NCBI RefSeq assembly: GCF_030124145.1
Contig: NZ_JASKMS010000005.1
Span: 124,001-188,000 of the forward strand
Reading direction: 5' to 3'
Origin: Streptomyces sp. 378
GTDB lineage: Bacteria; Actinomycetota; Actinomycetes; Streptomycetales; Streptomycetaceae
DNA: 64,000 nucleotides
In this document: one piece after another, positions 26,669 to 37,174 of the stretch
Layout: each line of letters opens with the position of its first letter
Numbering within the stretch: the stretch's first letter is position 1
Translations under genes and position numbers: made by a program
Notes under the pieces: generated by a model
The model's database searches: none
Seen by the model: only the letters and a program-made list of their open reading frames with translations
Told to the model about the DNA's origin: nothing

Positions 26669-28534
26669 TCAGAGCGAGGGCGCGCCCGCGCCCCGCAACC
26701 GCCCCACCAGTTCGCGCACGACCCGCGCCCCGTTCAGCGTCAGCACCGACTCGGGGTGGAACTGCACGCCGGCGAACCCGGCGGTGCGCAGCGCGTGCAC
26801 CTCACCGTTCGCGGCGCGCGCGACCTCGACCCCGTGCGCCGCCAGCTCGGCCGCCGTCTCGTCGTCGCAGCGCGCCACGAAGCTGTTGTAGAAGCCGACG
26901 GTCTCCCGCCGCCCGAACAGCTCGATCTCCGTCTGTGCCCCCTGGTACGGCACCTCCTTGCGCACGATGTCCAGCCCCAGCTCCGCCGCGATCAGCTCGT
27001 GACCGAGGCAGACGCCCAGCACGCCCTGCCGTTCGCCTCTGATCACCTCGGCGGTCAGGGAGCGCAGGAACCGCATCTTGGGGTCCGCCAGGTCGGACGG
27101 GTCTCCCGGCCCGGGGCCGAGCACCACGGGTCCCTCGTGGGCGAGCACCGCCTCCCGCAGCCCCGGCTCGTCGTACCGCCGCACGCTCGCCTCCAGGCCG
27201 CTGGAGCGCAGCACGTGCGCGAGCATCGCCGTGAAGGTGTCCTCGCCGTCGACGACCAGGGCGTGGCCGGCCCGTTCGTCCGCGCGCTCCCGCATGCGCA
27301 GCCAGAAGGGCGCGAGCGAGGCCCGGCGTGCGTCCAGCGCGGCCCGCACGCGCGGGTCGTCGGCCAGGCGCGGGCGGGTGTGCTCCGCATGCGGCCGTGC
27401 CGGCCGTACTCCCAGTGCCGCCAGCACCCCCGCCGCCTTGGCGTGCGTCTCGGCCACCTCGCCCGCCGGGTCCGAGCCACGCACCAGGGTCGCACCCACC
27501 GGTACCCGCAGTCGCCCGCCCGCGTCGATGTCGGCGGTGCGGATGAGAATGGGGGAGTCCAGGGTCTGGACCCCGCCCGGGTCCCGGCCGACCAGCGCCA
27601 GCGCCCCGGCGTAGTACCCGCGGCCGCCGCTCTCGTGCCGCTCGATCACCCGGCAGGCGTTCTGCACCGGCGAGCCGGTGACCGTCGCCGCGAACATGGT
27701 CTCCTTCAGGACCTCCCGCACGTCCAGCGAGGACCTGCCGCGCAGTTCGTACTCGGTGTGCGCGAGGTGCGCCATCTCCTTCAGCCGGGGCCCGACCACG
27801 ACCCCGCCCCGGTCGCCGACGGTGCACATCATCTTGAGCTCCTCGTCGACGACCATCGACAGCTCCTCGATCTCCTTGCCGTCGGCGAGGAAGTCCAGCA
27901 GGTGCTCGGCCGTCGGCCCCTCGGCGGGGTAGCGGTACGTCCCGCTGATCGGGTTCATGACGACCGTGCCCCCGGACATCCGCACGTGCACCTCGGGGCT
28001 CGCCCCGACCAGCGTGCGGTCCCCGGTGTGCACGACGAACGTCCAGTACGCCCCCCGCTCGCCCTCCAGCAGCCGCCGGAACAGCGCGAGGGCGTCGGCC
28101 CGACCGAATCCGGGGATCTCACCCTCGTACGTCCGCCGGATCACGAAGTTGGCGCCCTCGCCCCGGCCGATCTCCTCCTCCAGCACGCGCCCGACGATCC
28201 GCGCGTACTCCTCGTCGGGGACGTCGAAGCCCCCGCCGTCGACGCGGACGTCGTGCGCCGGGAGCTGCTCCAGCGCCTCGGCCAGCGGGACGGCGCAGGA
28301 CTCCTCGGGCGTGAGTGCCAGCAGGGGGGTGCCGTCGTCGCGGACGTCGAAGCCGCGCTCGCGGATCTGCCGGAAGGGCACCAGCGCGAGGCATGTGTCG
28401 GGCAGGTCGGCGAGGCGGTCGTAACCGGCGACCGGGCCGATCAGGACGTCGATCCTGTCGTGGTCCCGGCCGGGCGTCCGGCGGTGGAGCAGGGCGAACG
28501 GACGGGGATCGTCCGACAGCTGTGTCAGGTCCAT
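26669..28534 (-). CDS. trpE: Fused anthranilate synthase (TrpE-TrpG type)
   Basis: The 621-residue protein joins a chorismate-binding TrpE domain (about 1-400, with the signatures NPISGTYRYPAEGP and TVTGSPVQNACRVIE) to a glutamine amidotransferase domain (about 425-615). The amidotransferase triad is visible as C509 in GVCLGHE, H593 and E595 in QFHPES. The residue after the nucleophile elbow is E where Q is usual. It makes anthranilate from chorismate and glutamine. Expression is controlled by the leader peptide and attenuator directly upstream. AGAGGAAC precedes the ATG. Confidence 0.94.
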   Translation of the reverse strand: MDLTQLSDDPRPFALLHRRTPGRDHDRIDVLIGPVAGYDRLADLPDTCLALVPFRQIRERGFDVRDDGTPLLALTPEESCAVPLAEALEQLPAHDVRVDGGGFDVPDEEYARIVGRVLEEEIGRGEGANFVIRRTYEGEIPGFGRADALALFRRLLEGERGAYWTFVVHTGDRTLVGASPEVHVRMSGGTVVMNPISGTYRYPAEGPTAEHLLDFLADGKEIEELSMVVDEELKMMCTVGDRGGVVVGPRLKEMAHLAHTEYELRGRSSLDVREVLKETMFAATVTGSPVQNACRVIERHESGGRGYYAGALALVGRDPGGVQTLDSPILIRTADIDAGGRLRVPVGATLVRGSDPAGEVAETHAKAAGVLAALGVRPARPHAEHTRPRLADDPRVRAALDARRASLAPFWLRMRERADERAGHALVVDGEDTFTAMLAHVLRSSGLEASVRRYDEPGLREAVLAHEGPVVLGPGPGDPSDLADPKMRFLRSLTAEVIRGERQGVLGVCLGHELIAAELGLDIVRKEVPYQGAQTEIELFGRRETVGFYNSFVARCDDETAAELAAHGVEVARAANGEVHALRTAGFAGVQFHPESVLTLNGARVVRELVGRLRGAGAPSL

Positions 28535-28595
28535 GGAGTGAGTTCCTCTTCCGTCGCATCACGTCGATGTCGAGGAGGAACGACCCCGGAAACAC

Positions 28596-28622
28596 CGAAG
28601 GCCGCCCCTCGGGCGGCCTTCG
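28596..28622 (-). terminator. trp attenuator hairpin
   Basis: CGAAGGCCGCCC (28596-28607) and GGGCGGCCTTCG (28611-28622) form a perfect 12-bp stem with a three-base loop. It lies between the Trp-rich leader peptide and trpE. In the transcript it is followed by UGUUUCC. This is the terminator of a ribosome-mediated attenuation system, as described for Streptomyces trpE. Confidence 0.88.
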
Positions 28623-28643
28623 CGAAGTGGTGAGTACGCGCAG

Positions 28644-28700
28644 TCAGCGGGCCGCCGGATGAGCGGTCCACCACCAGGTCTGGGTCGAGTGCGCGAACAT
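28644..28700 (-). CDS. trpL: trp leader peptide with three tandem Trp codons
   Basis: The 18-residue peptide reads MFAHSTQTWWWTAHPAAR. Its three consecutive TGG codons lie at 28668-28676. Ribosome stalling there when charged tRNA-Trp is scarce should prevent the downstream hairpin and allow trpE transcription. This closely resembles the leader known from the S. venezuelae trpE gene. No ribosome binding site precedes the ATG. A TAAGGT box ends eight bases before it, so the transcript may begin at or next to the ATG. Confidence 0.9.
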   Translation of the reverse strand: MFAHSTQTWWWTAHPAAR

Positions 28701-28707
28701 GGCAGGC

Positions 28708-28713
28708 ACCTTA
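28708..28713 (-). promoter_or_regulatory. Candidate -10 box of the trpL-trpE transcript
   Basis: On the minus strand the hexamer TAAGGT ends at 28708. A start seven bases on would fall at 28701-28700, on the leader peptide ATG. No good -35 hexamer is seen at 17 bases, so the promoter may need an activator. Confidence 0.4.
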
Positions 28714-28796
28714 CCCCACGTCCGAGGGGTGTACGGGGTGTCTCAATTACTGGGCACGGCTCAGGACGCCCGAGACGACCCCGTAGTGTTGAGGTC

Positions 28797-30149
28797 GTGA
28801 CCGTGAACGCTAAGACCAGCGCGAGTGCTGGCAACACCTGGCGAAACCTGCCCGCGGCGCAGCAGCCCGAGTACCCCGACACCGAGGCTCTGCGCGCAGT
28901 GATCGCGGACCTCGAGTCGTATCCGCCGCTCGTCTTCGCGGGCGAGTGCGACCAGCTGCGCGCCCGGATGGCGGCCGTCGCCAAGGGAGAGGCGTTCCTC
29001 CTCCAGGGCGGCGACTGCGCCGAGGCCTTCGACGCCGTGTCCGCGGACCACATCCGCAACAAGCTCAAGACGCTGCTCCAGATGGGCGCCGTGCTCACGT
29101 ACGCCGCCTCGGTGCCGGTCGTGAAGGTCGGCCGCATCGCCGGCCAGTACTCCAAGCCGCGCTCCAAGGGGACCGAGACCCGCGACGGCGTGACGTTGCC
29201 GACGTACCGCGGCGACTCCGTCAACGGCTTCGAGTTCAACGAGAAGGCCCGCGTCCCGGACCCCGAGCGCCTGAAGCGGATGTACCACGCGTCCGCCTCC
29301 ACGCTCAACCTGGTGCGCGCCTTCACCACCGGCGGCTACGCCGACCTGCGCCAGGTGCACGCCTGGAACCAGGACTTCGTCAAGTCGTCCCCGTCCGGCC
29401 AGCGCTACGAGCAGCTCGCCCGCGAGATCGACAACGCGCTGAACTTCATGCACGCCTGCGGGGCCGACCCCGAGGAGTTCAAGACCGTCGAGTTCTTCTC
29501 GTCGCACGAGGCGCTGCTGCTCGACTACGAGTCCGCCCTGACCAGGGTCGACTCCCGCACCGGGCAGCTGTACGACGTCTCGGCCCACATGGTGTGGATC
29601 GGTGAGCGCACCCGGCAGCTGGACCACGCGCACATCGAGTTCGCCTCGAGGATCCGCAACCCGATCGGCATCAAGCTGGGTCCGACGACCACCGCCGAGG
29701 ACGCGCTGCAGTACATCGAGCGCCTCGACCCCGAGCGGGAGCCGGGCCGGCTGACCTTCATCGTCCGCATGGGCGCCGACAAGGTCCGCGACAAGCTCCC
29801 CGAGCTGGTCGAGAAGGTCACCGCCTCCGGTGCGACCGTGGCCTGGGTGACCGACCCGATGCACGGCAACACCTTCGAGGCGGCCTCCGGGCACAAGACC
29901 CGCCGCTTCGACGACGTGCTCGACGAGGTCAAGGGCTTCTTCGAGGTCCACAAGGCCCTCGGCACCCACCCGGGCGGCATCCACGTGGAGCTCACCGGCG
30001 ACGATGTCACCGAGTGCGTGGGCGGCGGCGACGAGATCTTCGTCGACGACCTGCACCAGCGCTACGAGACGGCCTGCGACCCGCGGCTCAACCGCAGCCA
30101 GTCGCTCGACCTGGCGTTCCTCGTGGCCGAGATGTACAGGGACCAGTAA
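28797..30149 (+). CDS. aroH: Class II 3-deoxy-7-phosphoheptulonate synthase
   Basis: The 450-residue enzyme condenses phosphoenolpyruvate and erythrose 4-phosphate, the entry step of the shikimate pathway. It belongs to the plant/actinobacterial class II type: QQPEYPD near the N-terminus, LLQGGDCAEAF with the metal-binding cysteine, and TDPMHGNT and GIHVELTG toward the end. It is divergent from the attenuated trpE gene, so chorismate supply and use are adjacent. GTG 28797 is chosen; a GTG two codons on is equivalent. A TAGTGT box nine bases upstream suggests a very short leader. Confidence 0.95.
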   Translation: MTVNAKTSASAGNTWRNLPAAQQPEYPDTEALRAVIADLESYPPLVFAGECDQLRARMAAVAKGEAFLLQGGDCAEAFDAVSADHIRNKLKTLLQMGAVLTYAASVPVVKVGRIAGQYSKPRSKGTETRDGVTLPTYRGDSVNGFEFNEKARVPDPERLKRMYHASASTLNLVRAFTTGGYADLRQVHAWNQDFVKSSPSGQRYEQLAREIDNALNFMHACGADPEEFKTVEFFSSHEALLLDYESALTRVDSRTGQLYDVSAHMVWIGERTRQLDHAHIEFASRIRNPIGIKLGPTTTAEDALQYIERLDPEREPGRLTFIVRMGADKVRDKLPELVEKVTASGATVAWVTDPMHGNTFEAASGHKTRRFDDVLDEVKGFFEVHKALGTHPGGIHVELTGDDVTECVGGGDEIFVDDLHQRYETACDPRLNRSQSLDLAFLVAEMYRDQ

Positions 30150-30178
30150 CGGGTCCGCCTGTTACCGGGGCAAGGACT

Positions 30179-30206
30179 GGGGCGCGGATCACACGATCCG
30201 CGCCCC
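30179..30206 (+). terminator. Terminator of aroH
   Basis: A perfect 12-bp stem GGGGCGCGGATC / GATCCGCGCCCC with loop ACAC begins 30 bases after the stop and is followed by TCTCCACTTTT. It separates aroH from the iron-regulated bfd. Confidence 0.85.
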
Positions 30207-30241
30207 TCTCCACTTTTGCGCTCCGGACCCGCCGGGTAAGG

Positions 30242-30260
30242 TTAGGTTAGCCTCACCGAT
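30242..30260 (+). promoter_or_regulatory. DmdR/IdeR-type iron box
   Basis: The 19-mer TTAGGTTAGCCTCACCGAT closely matches the actinobacterial iron box TTAGGTTAGSCTMACCTAA, with the left half perfect and the right half weaker. It starts 65 bases before bfd. A TAAGGT box overlaps its left end (30237-30242) and TTGCGC lies upstream, so a bound iron-loaded repressor would block transcription. Expression of bfd should therefore rise on iron starvation. Confidence 0.8.
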
Positions 30261-30306
30261 CACCGGGGACGGCGCCAGAGAACGACCCCGTCGGGAGGTG
30301 AACCGC

Positions 30307-30531
30307 GTGTACGTCTGCAGTTGCTTCGGGATCACCGAGCAGCAGGTCAAGCAGCACGCGGACGGCGGCGCCTGCACGCCCCGCCAGATTGCCTCCGCCT
30401 GCAAGGCGGGCACGGACTGCGGCTCGTGCGTGCGCCGCATCCAGGCGATCCTGGGCAGGGGATCCTGCCCTCGCCGCGACCTGGCCGACCGGGGCGATCC
30501 GGTGCTCGCCGAACTGGAAGACGCCGCCTAG
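30307..30531 (+). CDS. bfd: Bacterioferritin-associated ferredoxin
   Basis: The 74-residue [2Fe-2S] protein has cysteines C4, C6, C38 and C41 in the Bfd spacing CxC...CxxC. Bfd reduces ferric iron inside bacterioferritin so that it can be released. The bacterioferritin gene lies convergently 52 bases away, and the upstream iron box fits release under starvation. GTG 30307 is set by GGGAGGTG; longer open frame upstream is untranslated leader. Confidence 0.92.
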   Translation: MYVCSCFGITEQQVKQHADGGACTPRQIASACKAGTDCGSCVRRIQAILGRGSCPRRDLADRGDPVLAELEDAA

Positions 30532-30583
30532 GGCGACAGGCGCCGCTGGTGTCGCGACGGGGCGAACGCTGCCTGCTGCGGCA

Positions 30584-31060
30584 CTAGCTCGGCTGCTCGA
30601 TCTGCTGCGCGATGTACAGCGCCTCGCCGAGCTTGTCGATGAGCTCCAGCTGCGTGTCCAGGTAGTCGATGTGGTGCTCCTCGTCCTCCAGGATCGACTC
30701 GAAGAGGTTCGCGGACGTGACGTCGCCCTTGCTGCGCATCACCTCGATGCCGCGCCTGAGGCGGTCGATCGCCTCGACCTCCACCTGGCGGTCCGCCTGG
30801 AACATCTCGGTGACCGTCTGGCCGACCCGCACATGGAAGAGCCGCTGGTAGTTGGGCAGACCGTCCAGCATGAGGATGCGCTCGGTGATCTTGTCCGCGT
30901 GCTTCATCTCATCGATGGACTCTTCACGCGTGTACTTGGCGAGCTTGGTCCAGCCCTTGTTGTCCTGGATCCGGTAGTGCAGCCAGTACTGGTTGATCGC
31001 CGTCAGCTCGCCGGTCAACTGCTCGTTGAGAAATTCGAGAACCTCGGGGTCGCCCTGCAT
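30584..31060 (-). CDS. bfr: Bacterioferritin
   Basis: At 158 residues it has the exact usual length. The ferroxidase ligands E18, E51, H54, E94, E127 and H130 are visible or well placed (GELTAINQYW, EESIDEMKHAD, EDEEHHIDYL). M52 is the haem-binding methionine. It forms a 24-mer that stores iron. ATG 31060 is used because GGAAGGAG lies about nine bases upstream; the six extra upstream codons of the open frame overlap that site. No clear iron box precedes it, unlike bfd. Confidence 0.96.
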   Translation of the reverse strand: MQGDPEVLEFLNEQLTGELTAINQYWLHYRIQDNKGWTKLAKYTREESIDEMKHADKITERILMLDGLPNYQRLFHVRVGQTVTEMFQADRQVEVEAIDRLRRGIEVMRSKGDVTSANLFESILEDEEHHIDYLDTQLELIDKLGEALYIAQQIEQPS

Positions 31061-31236
31061 CGCAGAGGCTCCTTCCACGCGGGGGGAACTGACAGGTTGC
31101 GCCGCATGATTCCACTGGCGGAGAAGATCGTCCAGTAAGTCTTCACTTAGTAAGTAAGGGCATGCTTAGTCGAGTCTGTCCGGTTTCGGGGTGGCCCCGG
31201 TCAGGGGCATCACCCGAGGTCTGTCAGGATGGAGTC

Positions 31237-31887
31237 ATGGGTCAGCCGCTGGAGCACGAATCGGGAGAAGGGCGCGACCCAGCAGGTGCGACGCAGCCCG
31301 ACCTGCCCCCGGGGCAGCGGCTGCAACGCGGATGGCCGGTCACGCACTACGGGCCCGTCCCCAAGTTCCGGCCCGAGCGCTGGGAGTTCCGGGTCTTCGG
31401 AGCCACCGCCGACGGCGGCAAGCACTGCTGGACCCACGAGGAGTTCACCGCCCTGCCCCACACCACCGTCGTGGCCGATCTGCACTGTGTCACGAAGTTC
31501 AGCATGCTCGGCGCGGAGTGGGGCGGCATCCCCGCGCGCACGATCCTCGACCTCGCCCCGCCCGCGGACGACGTCACCCATGTGATGGTGTGGGCCGAGT
31601 ACGGATTCAGCTCCAACCTCCGGCTGTCCGACTTCGCCGACGAGCGGGTCCTGTTCGCCACCCACAAGGGCGGGGAGCTGCTCACCGCCGAGCACGGCTT
31701 CCCGCTGCGCCTGATCGTGCCCCACCTGTACGCCTGGAAGGGCCCCAAGTGGGTGCGCGGTGTGGAGTACATGACCGCCGACCGGCGGGGCTTCTGGGAG
31801 GAGCGCGGCTACCACAACATCGGCGACCCCTGGCAGGAGCAGCGCTACTCCTACCAGGAGGAGCCCGGGGACGGCCCCGGCATCTGA
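31237..31887 (+). CDS. Sulfite oxidase-like molybdopterin oxidoreductase
   Basis: The 216-residue protein consists of a single molybdopterin-binding domain of the sulfite oxidase fold. The molybdenum-ligating cysteine is C84 in LHCVTKFSMLGAEWGG. It lacks a signal peptide, so unlike YedY/MsrP it appears cytoplasmic. It also lacks dimerisation and haem domains. The substrate is unknown. The ATG at 31237 lies in GGATGGAGTCATGG; an overlapping ATG in another frame is ignored. It ends four bases before the convergent nfo gene. Confidence 0.87.
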   Translation: MGQPLEHESGEGRDPAGATQPDLPPGQRLQRGWPVTHYGPVPKFRPERWEFRVFGATADGGKHCWTHEEFTALPHTTVVADLHCVTKFSMLGAEWGGIPARTILDLAPPADDVTHVMVWAEYGFSSNLRLSDFADERVLFATHKGGELLTAEHGFPLRLIVPHLYAWKGPKWVRGVEYMTADRRGFWEERGYHNIGDPWQEQRYSYQEEPGDGPGI

Positions 31888-31891
31888 CGCC

Positions 31892-32770
31892 TCAGCCGTC
31901 GCGCAGCTTCTTCAGCCGCTCCACGTCCCCGGCGTGCCCCTGCCTGCCGCCCGGCGTCTCGATGATCAGCGGCACCCCCTCGGTCGCGGGGTGCGTCATC
32001 AGCGCCCGGAACGGGTCCTCCCCGATGTGGCCGACGCCGATGTTCTCGTGCCGGTCCTTGTGCGCGCCCACCACGTCCTTGGAGTCGTTGGCGTGGATCA
32101 GCTTCAGCCGGCCCTCGCCCACCGTGTCCACCAGCAGGTCCAGCGTCCGGTGCATGCCGCTCGGGCCGGTCAGGTCGTGACCGGCGGCGAAGATGTGGCA
32201 GGTGTCCAGGCACACGCCGAGCATCGGATGGGCGTCCAGCGCCTCGAAGTACGGGCCGAAGTCCCAGGTCCGTGAGCACAGGGAGGCGCCCTGGCCGGCC
32301 GTCGACTCCAGCAGCAGGAACGGGTCGTCGTCGTGGGTCAGCTCGTCCAGCAGCGGCAGGAGATGCTCCCGGACCTGCTTCAGCGCCACCGACCGCTCGC
32401 GGCCGCCGGTCGCGCTGCCGGTGTGCACGACCACGCCCAGCGCCCCGATCTCCCGCGCGCGCCGCAGCGAGTGCCGCAGGGACTCCACCGAGCGCTCCAC
32501 GGTCGCCTCGGTGTGCGAGCCGAAGTTGATCAGGTAGGGGGCGTGCACATAGGCCGGGATCGACTCGGCCGCACAGGCCGCGCGGAAGGCCTCGTCCTGC
32601 CTCGGGTTTCCGGTCGGCGTGGCCCAGCCGCGCGGGTTGGCGACGAAGACCTGGACGGTCTCCGCCTTCAGGTCACGGGCGTACGACAGACCGACGGAGT
32701 GGAGGCCACCGGCCACGGGGACGTGGCCGCCCACGGGATTGCGGGAGGGACCGGACAGCTGACTGTTCAC
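31892..32770 (-). CDS. nfo: Endonuclease IV (AP endonuclease, deoxyribonuclease IV)
   Basis: The 292-residue TIM-barrel enzyme cleaves DNA at abasic sites. The three-zinc ligand set is present: the histidines in VHAPYLIN and VVHTGSA, the glutamate in LLEST, CLDTCHIFAAG, IHANDSK, DRHENIGVGHIG and IIETPGG. The GTG at 32770 has only a weak purine-rich site; a later start would still include the first conserved strand VGGHVPVAGG. It is transcribed toward the sulfite-oxidase-like gene. Confidence 0.93.
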   Translation of the reverse strand: MNSQLSGPSRNPVGGHVPVAGGLHSVGLSYARDLKAETVQVFVANPRGWATPTGNPRQDEAFRAACAAESIPAYVHAPYLINFGSHTEATVERSVESLRHSLRRAREIGALGVVVHTGSATGGRERSVALKQVREHLLPLLDELTHDDDPFLLLESTAGQGASLCSRTWDFGPYFEALDAHPMLGVCLDTCHIFAAGHDLTGPSGMHRTLDLLVDTVGEGRLKLIHANDSKDVVGAHKDRHENIGVGHIGEDPFRALMTHPATEGVPLIIETPGGRQGHAGDVERLKKLRDG

Positions 32771-32827
32771 CCGTTCAGGGTGTCATGCGTCCGGCCCGGC
32801 TCCGCCCACGGGCCTCGGTCGTGCCCG

Positions 32828-34750
32828 TCACCTGATCTCGATGGTGATCGTCGAGCCCTTGGGCGCGGTCCGGCCGCCCTCGACGGACTGGCCCTTGACC
32901 TCGTCGCCGAACAGGCCCAACAGGCCCCGGTCCTCGTCGACCTCGAACCCGGCGCCCTCCAAAGCCTGCCTGGCGTCGTCGACGCTGTCGCCGACCACGT
33001 CCGGGACCTCGATCATCTCGGGGCCCTTGGACAGCGTCAGCGTCACGGTGTCGCCCTCGGCCGCCGGGCCACCGGACTTCGGCGTCTGCCGGACGACCTG
33101 GCCCGTGTCGTACTCGAAGGAGTTGACCTGCTCGGTGGCGATTCTCACCTTGAGGCCGGCGTCCTCCAGCTGCGCCCGGGCGTCCGCCTCGTCGTCACCC
33201 GTGACGTCGGGGACGTCGATGCGGGCGCCCTTGCTGACGACCAGCGCGACGGCCGTCCCCGCACGCACCTTGGTGCCGTCCGCCGGGCGCGCGGAGATCA
33301 CCGAGCCCCGCGGTACCTCCTCGCCGAACTCCCGGGTGACCATGCCGGGCTCCAGCCCGTCCTGCCTCAGCAGGTCCCGCGCCTCCTCCAGCCTCAGACC
33401 CGCCAGGGCGGGCACCCGCACGGTCTCGGGGCCGTCGGAGATGGTGAACGACACGGAGTCGTTGACGCGGATACGGGCGCCCGTTTCGGGGTCGCTGCCG
33501 ATGACCGTGCCGCGCTCGACGGTGTCGCTGTGGGCGTGGCTGACCTCGCCGACCTTGAGCCCCGCCTCCTCCAGCTGGTCCCTGGCCTGCGCCTCGGTCT
33601 TCGTCAGCAACGCCGGGACCTTGGTGAACTGTCCGGAGTTGATGTACCAGACGCCCGCGCCGACGCCGAGGACCAGCAGCAGGGCGACGACGATCGAGAC
33701 CACGCCGCGCCGTGGCAGGCGCCGCCCGGGTGGTGGGGGAGGCGGTGTCGCCAGCCGGCTGGTGCGGAGCACCTCCGGCTCGGCGTCCTCGTCGACGGGC
33801 AGCAGGCGCGGCACCGTCAGCGAGCGCGGGATCACACTCGTACGGTCGTCGGCGTTGTCGTGTTCCAGGGTGACCGCCCGCGGCGGCAGCGCGTCCAGCT
33901 GGTCCGCGCCCAGCCCCTCGCGCGACTGACGGGTCTGCGCCAGCAGCGCCACGGCGTCGTACGGGCGCAGGCCGGGGTTGCGGGCGGTCGCCGACGCGAC
34001 CAGCTCGTCCAGCTCGTACGCCAGCCCCGGCACCGACGCCGAGGGCGGCGGGACGTCCTCGTGGAGGTGCTTGTACAGGATGACGGCGGGGGAGTCCCCC
34101 TCGTGCGGCTTGTCGCCGGTCAGCATCTCGAAGAGCATCACGCCGCACGCGTACACGTCGACGCGGGGGTCGGCCGTGCCGTTCTCTATCTGCTCGGGGG
34201 CGAGGTACGAGACCGTGCCGAGGACGGTGCCGGTGGTGTTCGTCACCGTGTCCACGGCCCGGACGAGACCGAAGTCGGCGACCTTGACCCGGCCGTCGTC
34301 CCCTATCAGGACGTTCTCCGGCTTCATGTCGCGGTGCACGAACCCGGCGCGGTGCGCGGCGCCCAGCGCGGCCAGCACCGGCTCCAGGATGTCCAGGGCG
34401 GCCCGCGGCTGCAGGGCCCCGCGCTCGCGCAGCACGTCCCGCAGGGTGCAGCCCGCGACGTACTCCATCGCCAGGTACACGTACGAGCCGTCGGTGCCCT
34501 GGTCGAAGACCTGCACCACGTTCGGGTGCGCCAGCCGGGCCACGGACTTCGCCTCGCGGATGAACCGCTCGACGAACGAGGCGTCGACCGCGAGCGAGGG
34601 GTGCATCACCTTGAGCGCCAGGACCCGGTCGAGCCGGGTGTCCACGGCCCGGTAGACCGTGGCCATCCCGCCGACCGCGATCCGCGCGTCGATGCGATAC
34701 CGGCCGTCGAGCACCTGCCCGACCAAGGGGTCCTGAAGGGTCGTGTCCAC
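32828..34750 (-). CDS. PASTA-domain Ser/Thr protein kinase
   Basis: The 640-residue membrane kinase has a cytoplasmic kinase domain (about 10-275; HRDMKPEN with D141, DFG, and activation loop TNTTGTVLGTVSYLAPEQ). A Pro-rich linker follows, then one transmembrane helix (about 344-366) and four extracellular PASTA repeats up to the C-terminus. PASTA domains bind muropeptides or lipid II, so it should report wall status and control growth and division. The GTG at 34750 lies seven bases after a TACACT box, suggesting leaderless translation. A gene for an Rv2175c-type substrate protein lies 4 kb away. Confidence 0.95.
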   Translation of the reverse strand: MDTTLQDPLVGQVLDGRYRIDARIAVGGMATVYRAVDTRLDRVLALKVMHPSLAVDASFVERFIREAKSVARLAHPNVVQVFDQGTDGSYVYLAMEYVAGCTLRDVLRERGALQPRAALDILEPVLAALGAAHRAGFVHRDMKPENVLIGDDGRVKVADFGLVRAVDTVTNTTGTVLGTVSYLAPEQIENGTADPRVDVYACGVMLFEMLTGDKPHEGDSPAVILYKHLHEDVPPPSASVPGLAYELDELVASATARNPGLRPYDAVALLAQTRQSREGLGADQLDALPPRAVTLEHDNADDRTSVIPRSLTVPRLLPVDEDAEPEVLRTSRLATPPPPPPGRRLPRRGVVSIVVALLLVLGVGAGVWYINSGQFTKVPALLTKTEAQARDQLEEAGLKVGEVSHAHSDTVERGTVIGSDPETGARIRVNDSVSFTISDGPETVRVPALAGLRLEEARDLLRQDGLEPGMVTREFGEEVPRGSVISARPADGTKVRAGTAVALVVSKGARIDVPDVTGDDEADARAQLEDAGLKVRIATEQVNSFEYDTGQVVRQTPKSGGPAAEGDTVTLTLSKGPEMIEVPDVVGDSVDDARQALEGAGFEVDEDRGLLGLFGDEVKGQSVEGGRTAPKGSTITIEIR

Positions 34751-34757
34751 GCAGGCG

Positions 34758-34763
34758 AGTGTA
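34758..34763 (-). promoter_or_regulatory. Candidate -10 box of the PASTA kinase gene
   Basis: On the minus strand TACACT is followed by exactly seven bases before the GTG start codon. This is the spacing expected for a leaderless mRNA. A -35 hexamer is not clear. Confidence 0.4.
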
Positions 34764-34843
34764 CGAGTCACCACCGACGGCCCCGGCCTCCCGCCGGTTT
34801 TCGAGGCGGGACTGCAGCCGACCTGTGACGTGTCTCCCACCGG

Positions 34844-37013
<2,170 letters not shown>

Positions 37014-37023
37014 GGGCGTCCAG

Positions 37024-37114
37024 CCCCTCCCTTCGCCGGCATGACCCGGATCAGGTTCGTACGGTCGGAGGCCGCCAGCCTCCCTCTCAGCCCGGTGCGT
37101 CCGGGCTCCCGCGA
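37024..37114 (-). promoter_or_regulatory. TPP riboswitch (THI box)
   Basis: On the minus strand the leader shows the conserved TPP aptamer blocks: GGGAGCCC, CTGAGAGGGA, ACCTGATCCGGGTCATGCC and GCGAAGGGAG. Its final element carries the Shine-Dalgarno region of thiO, so ligand binding would block translation initiation directly. Confidence 0.95.
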
Positions 37115-37174
37115 GTGCTTTACGTTGGCCACCCTAGCCCGATGCCGCACGCCGCAGTAAGGGAGCCTCCGCCC

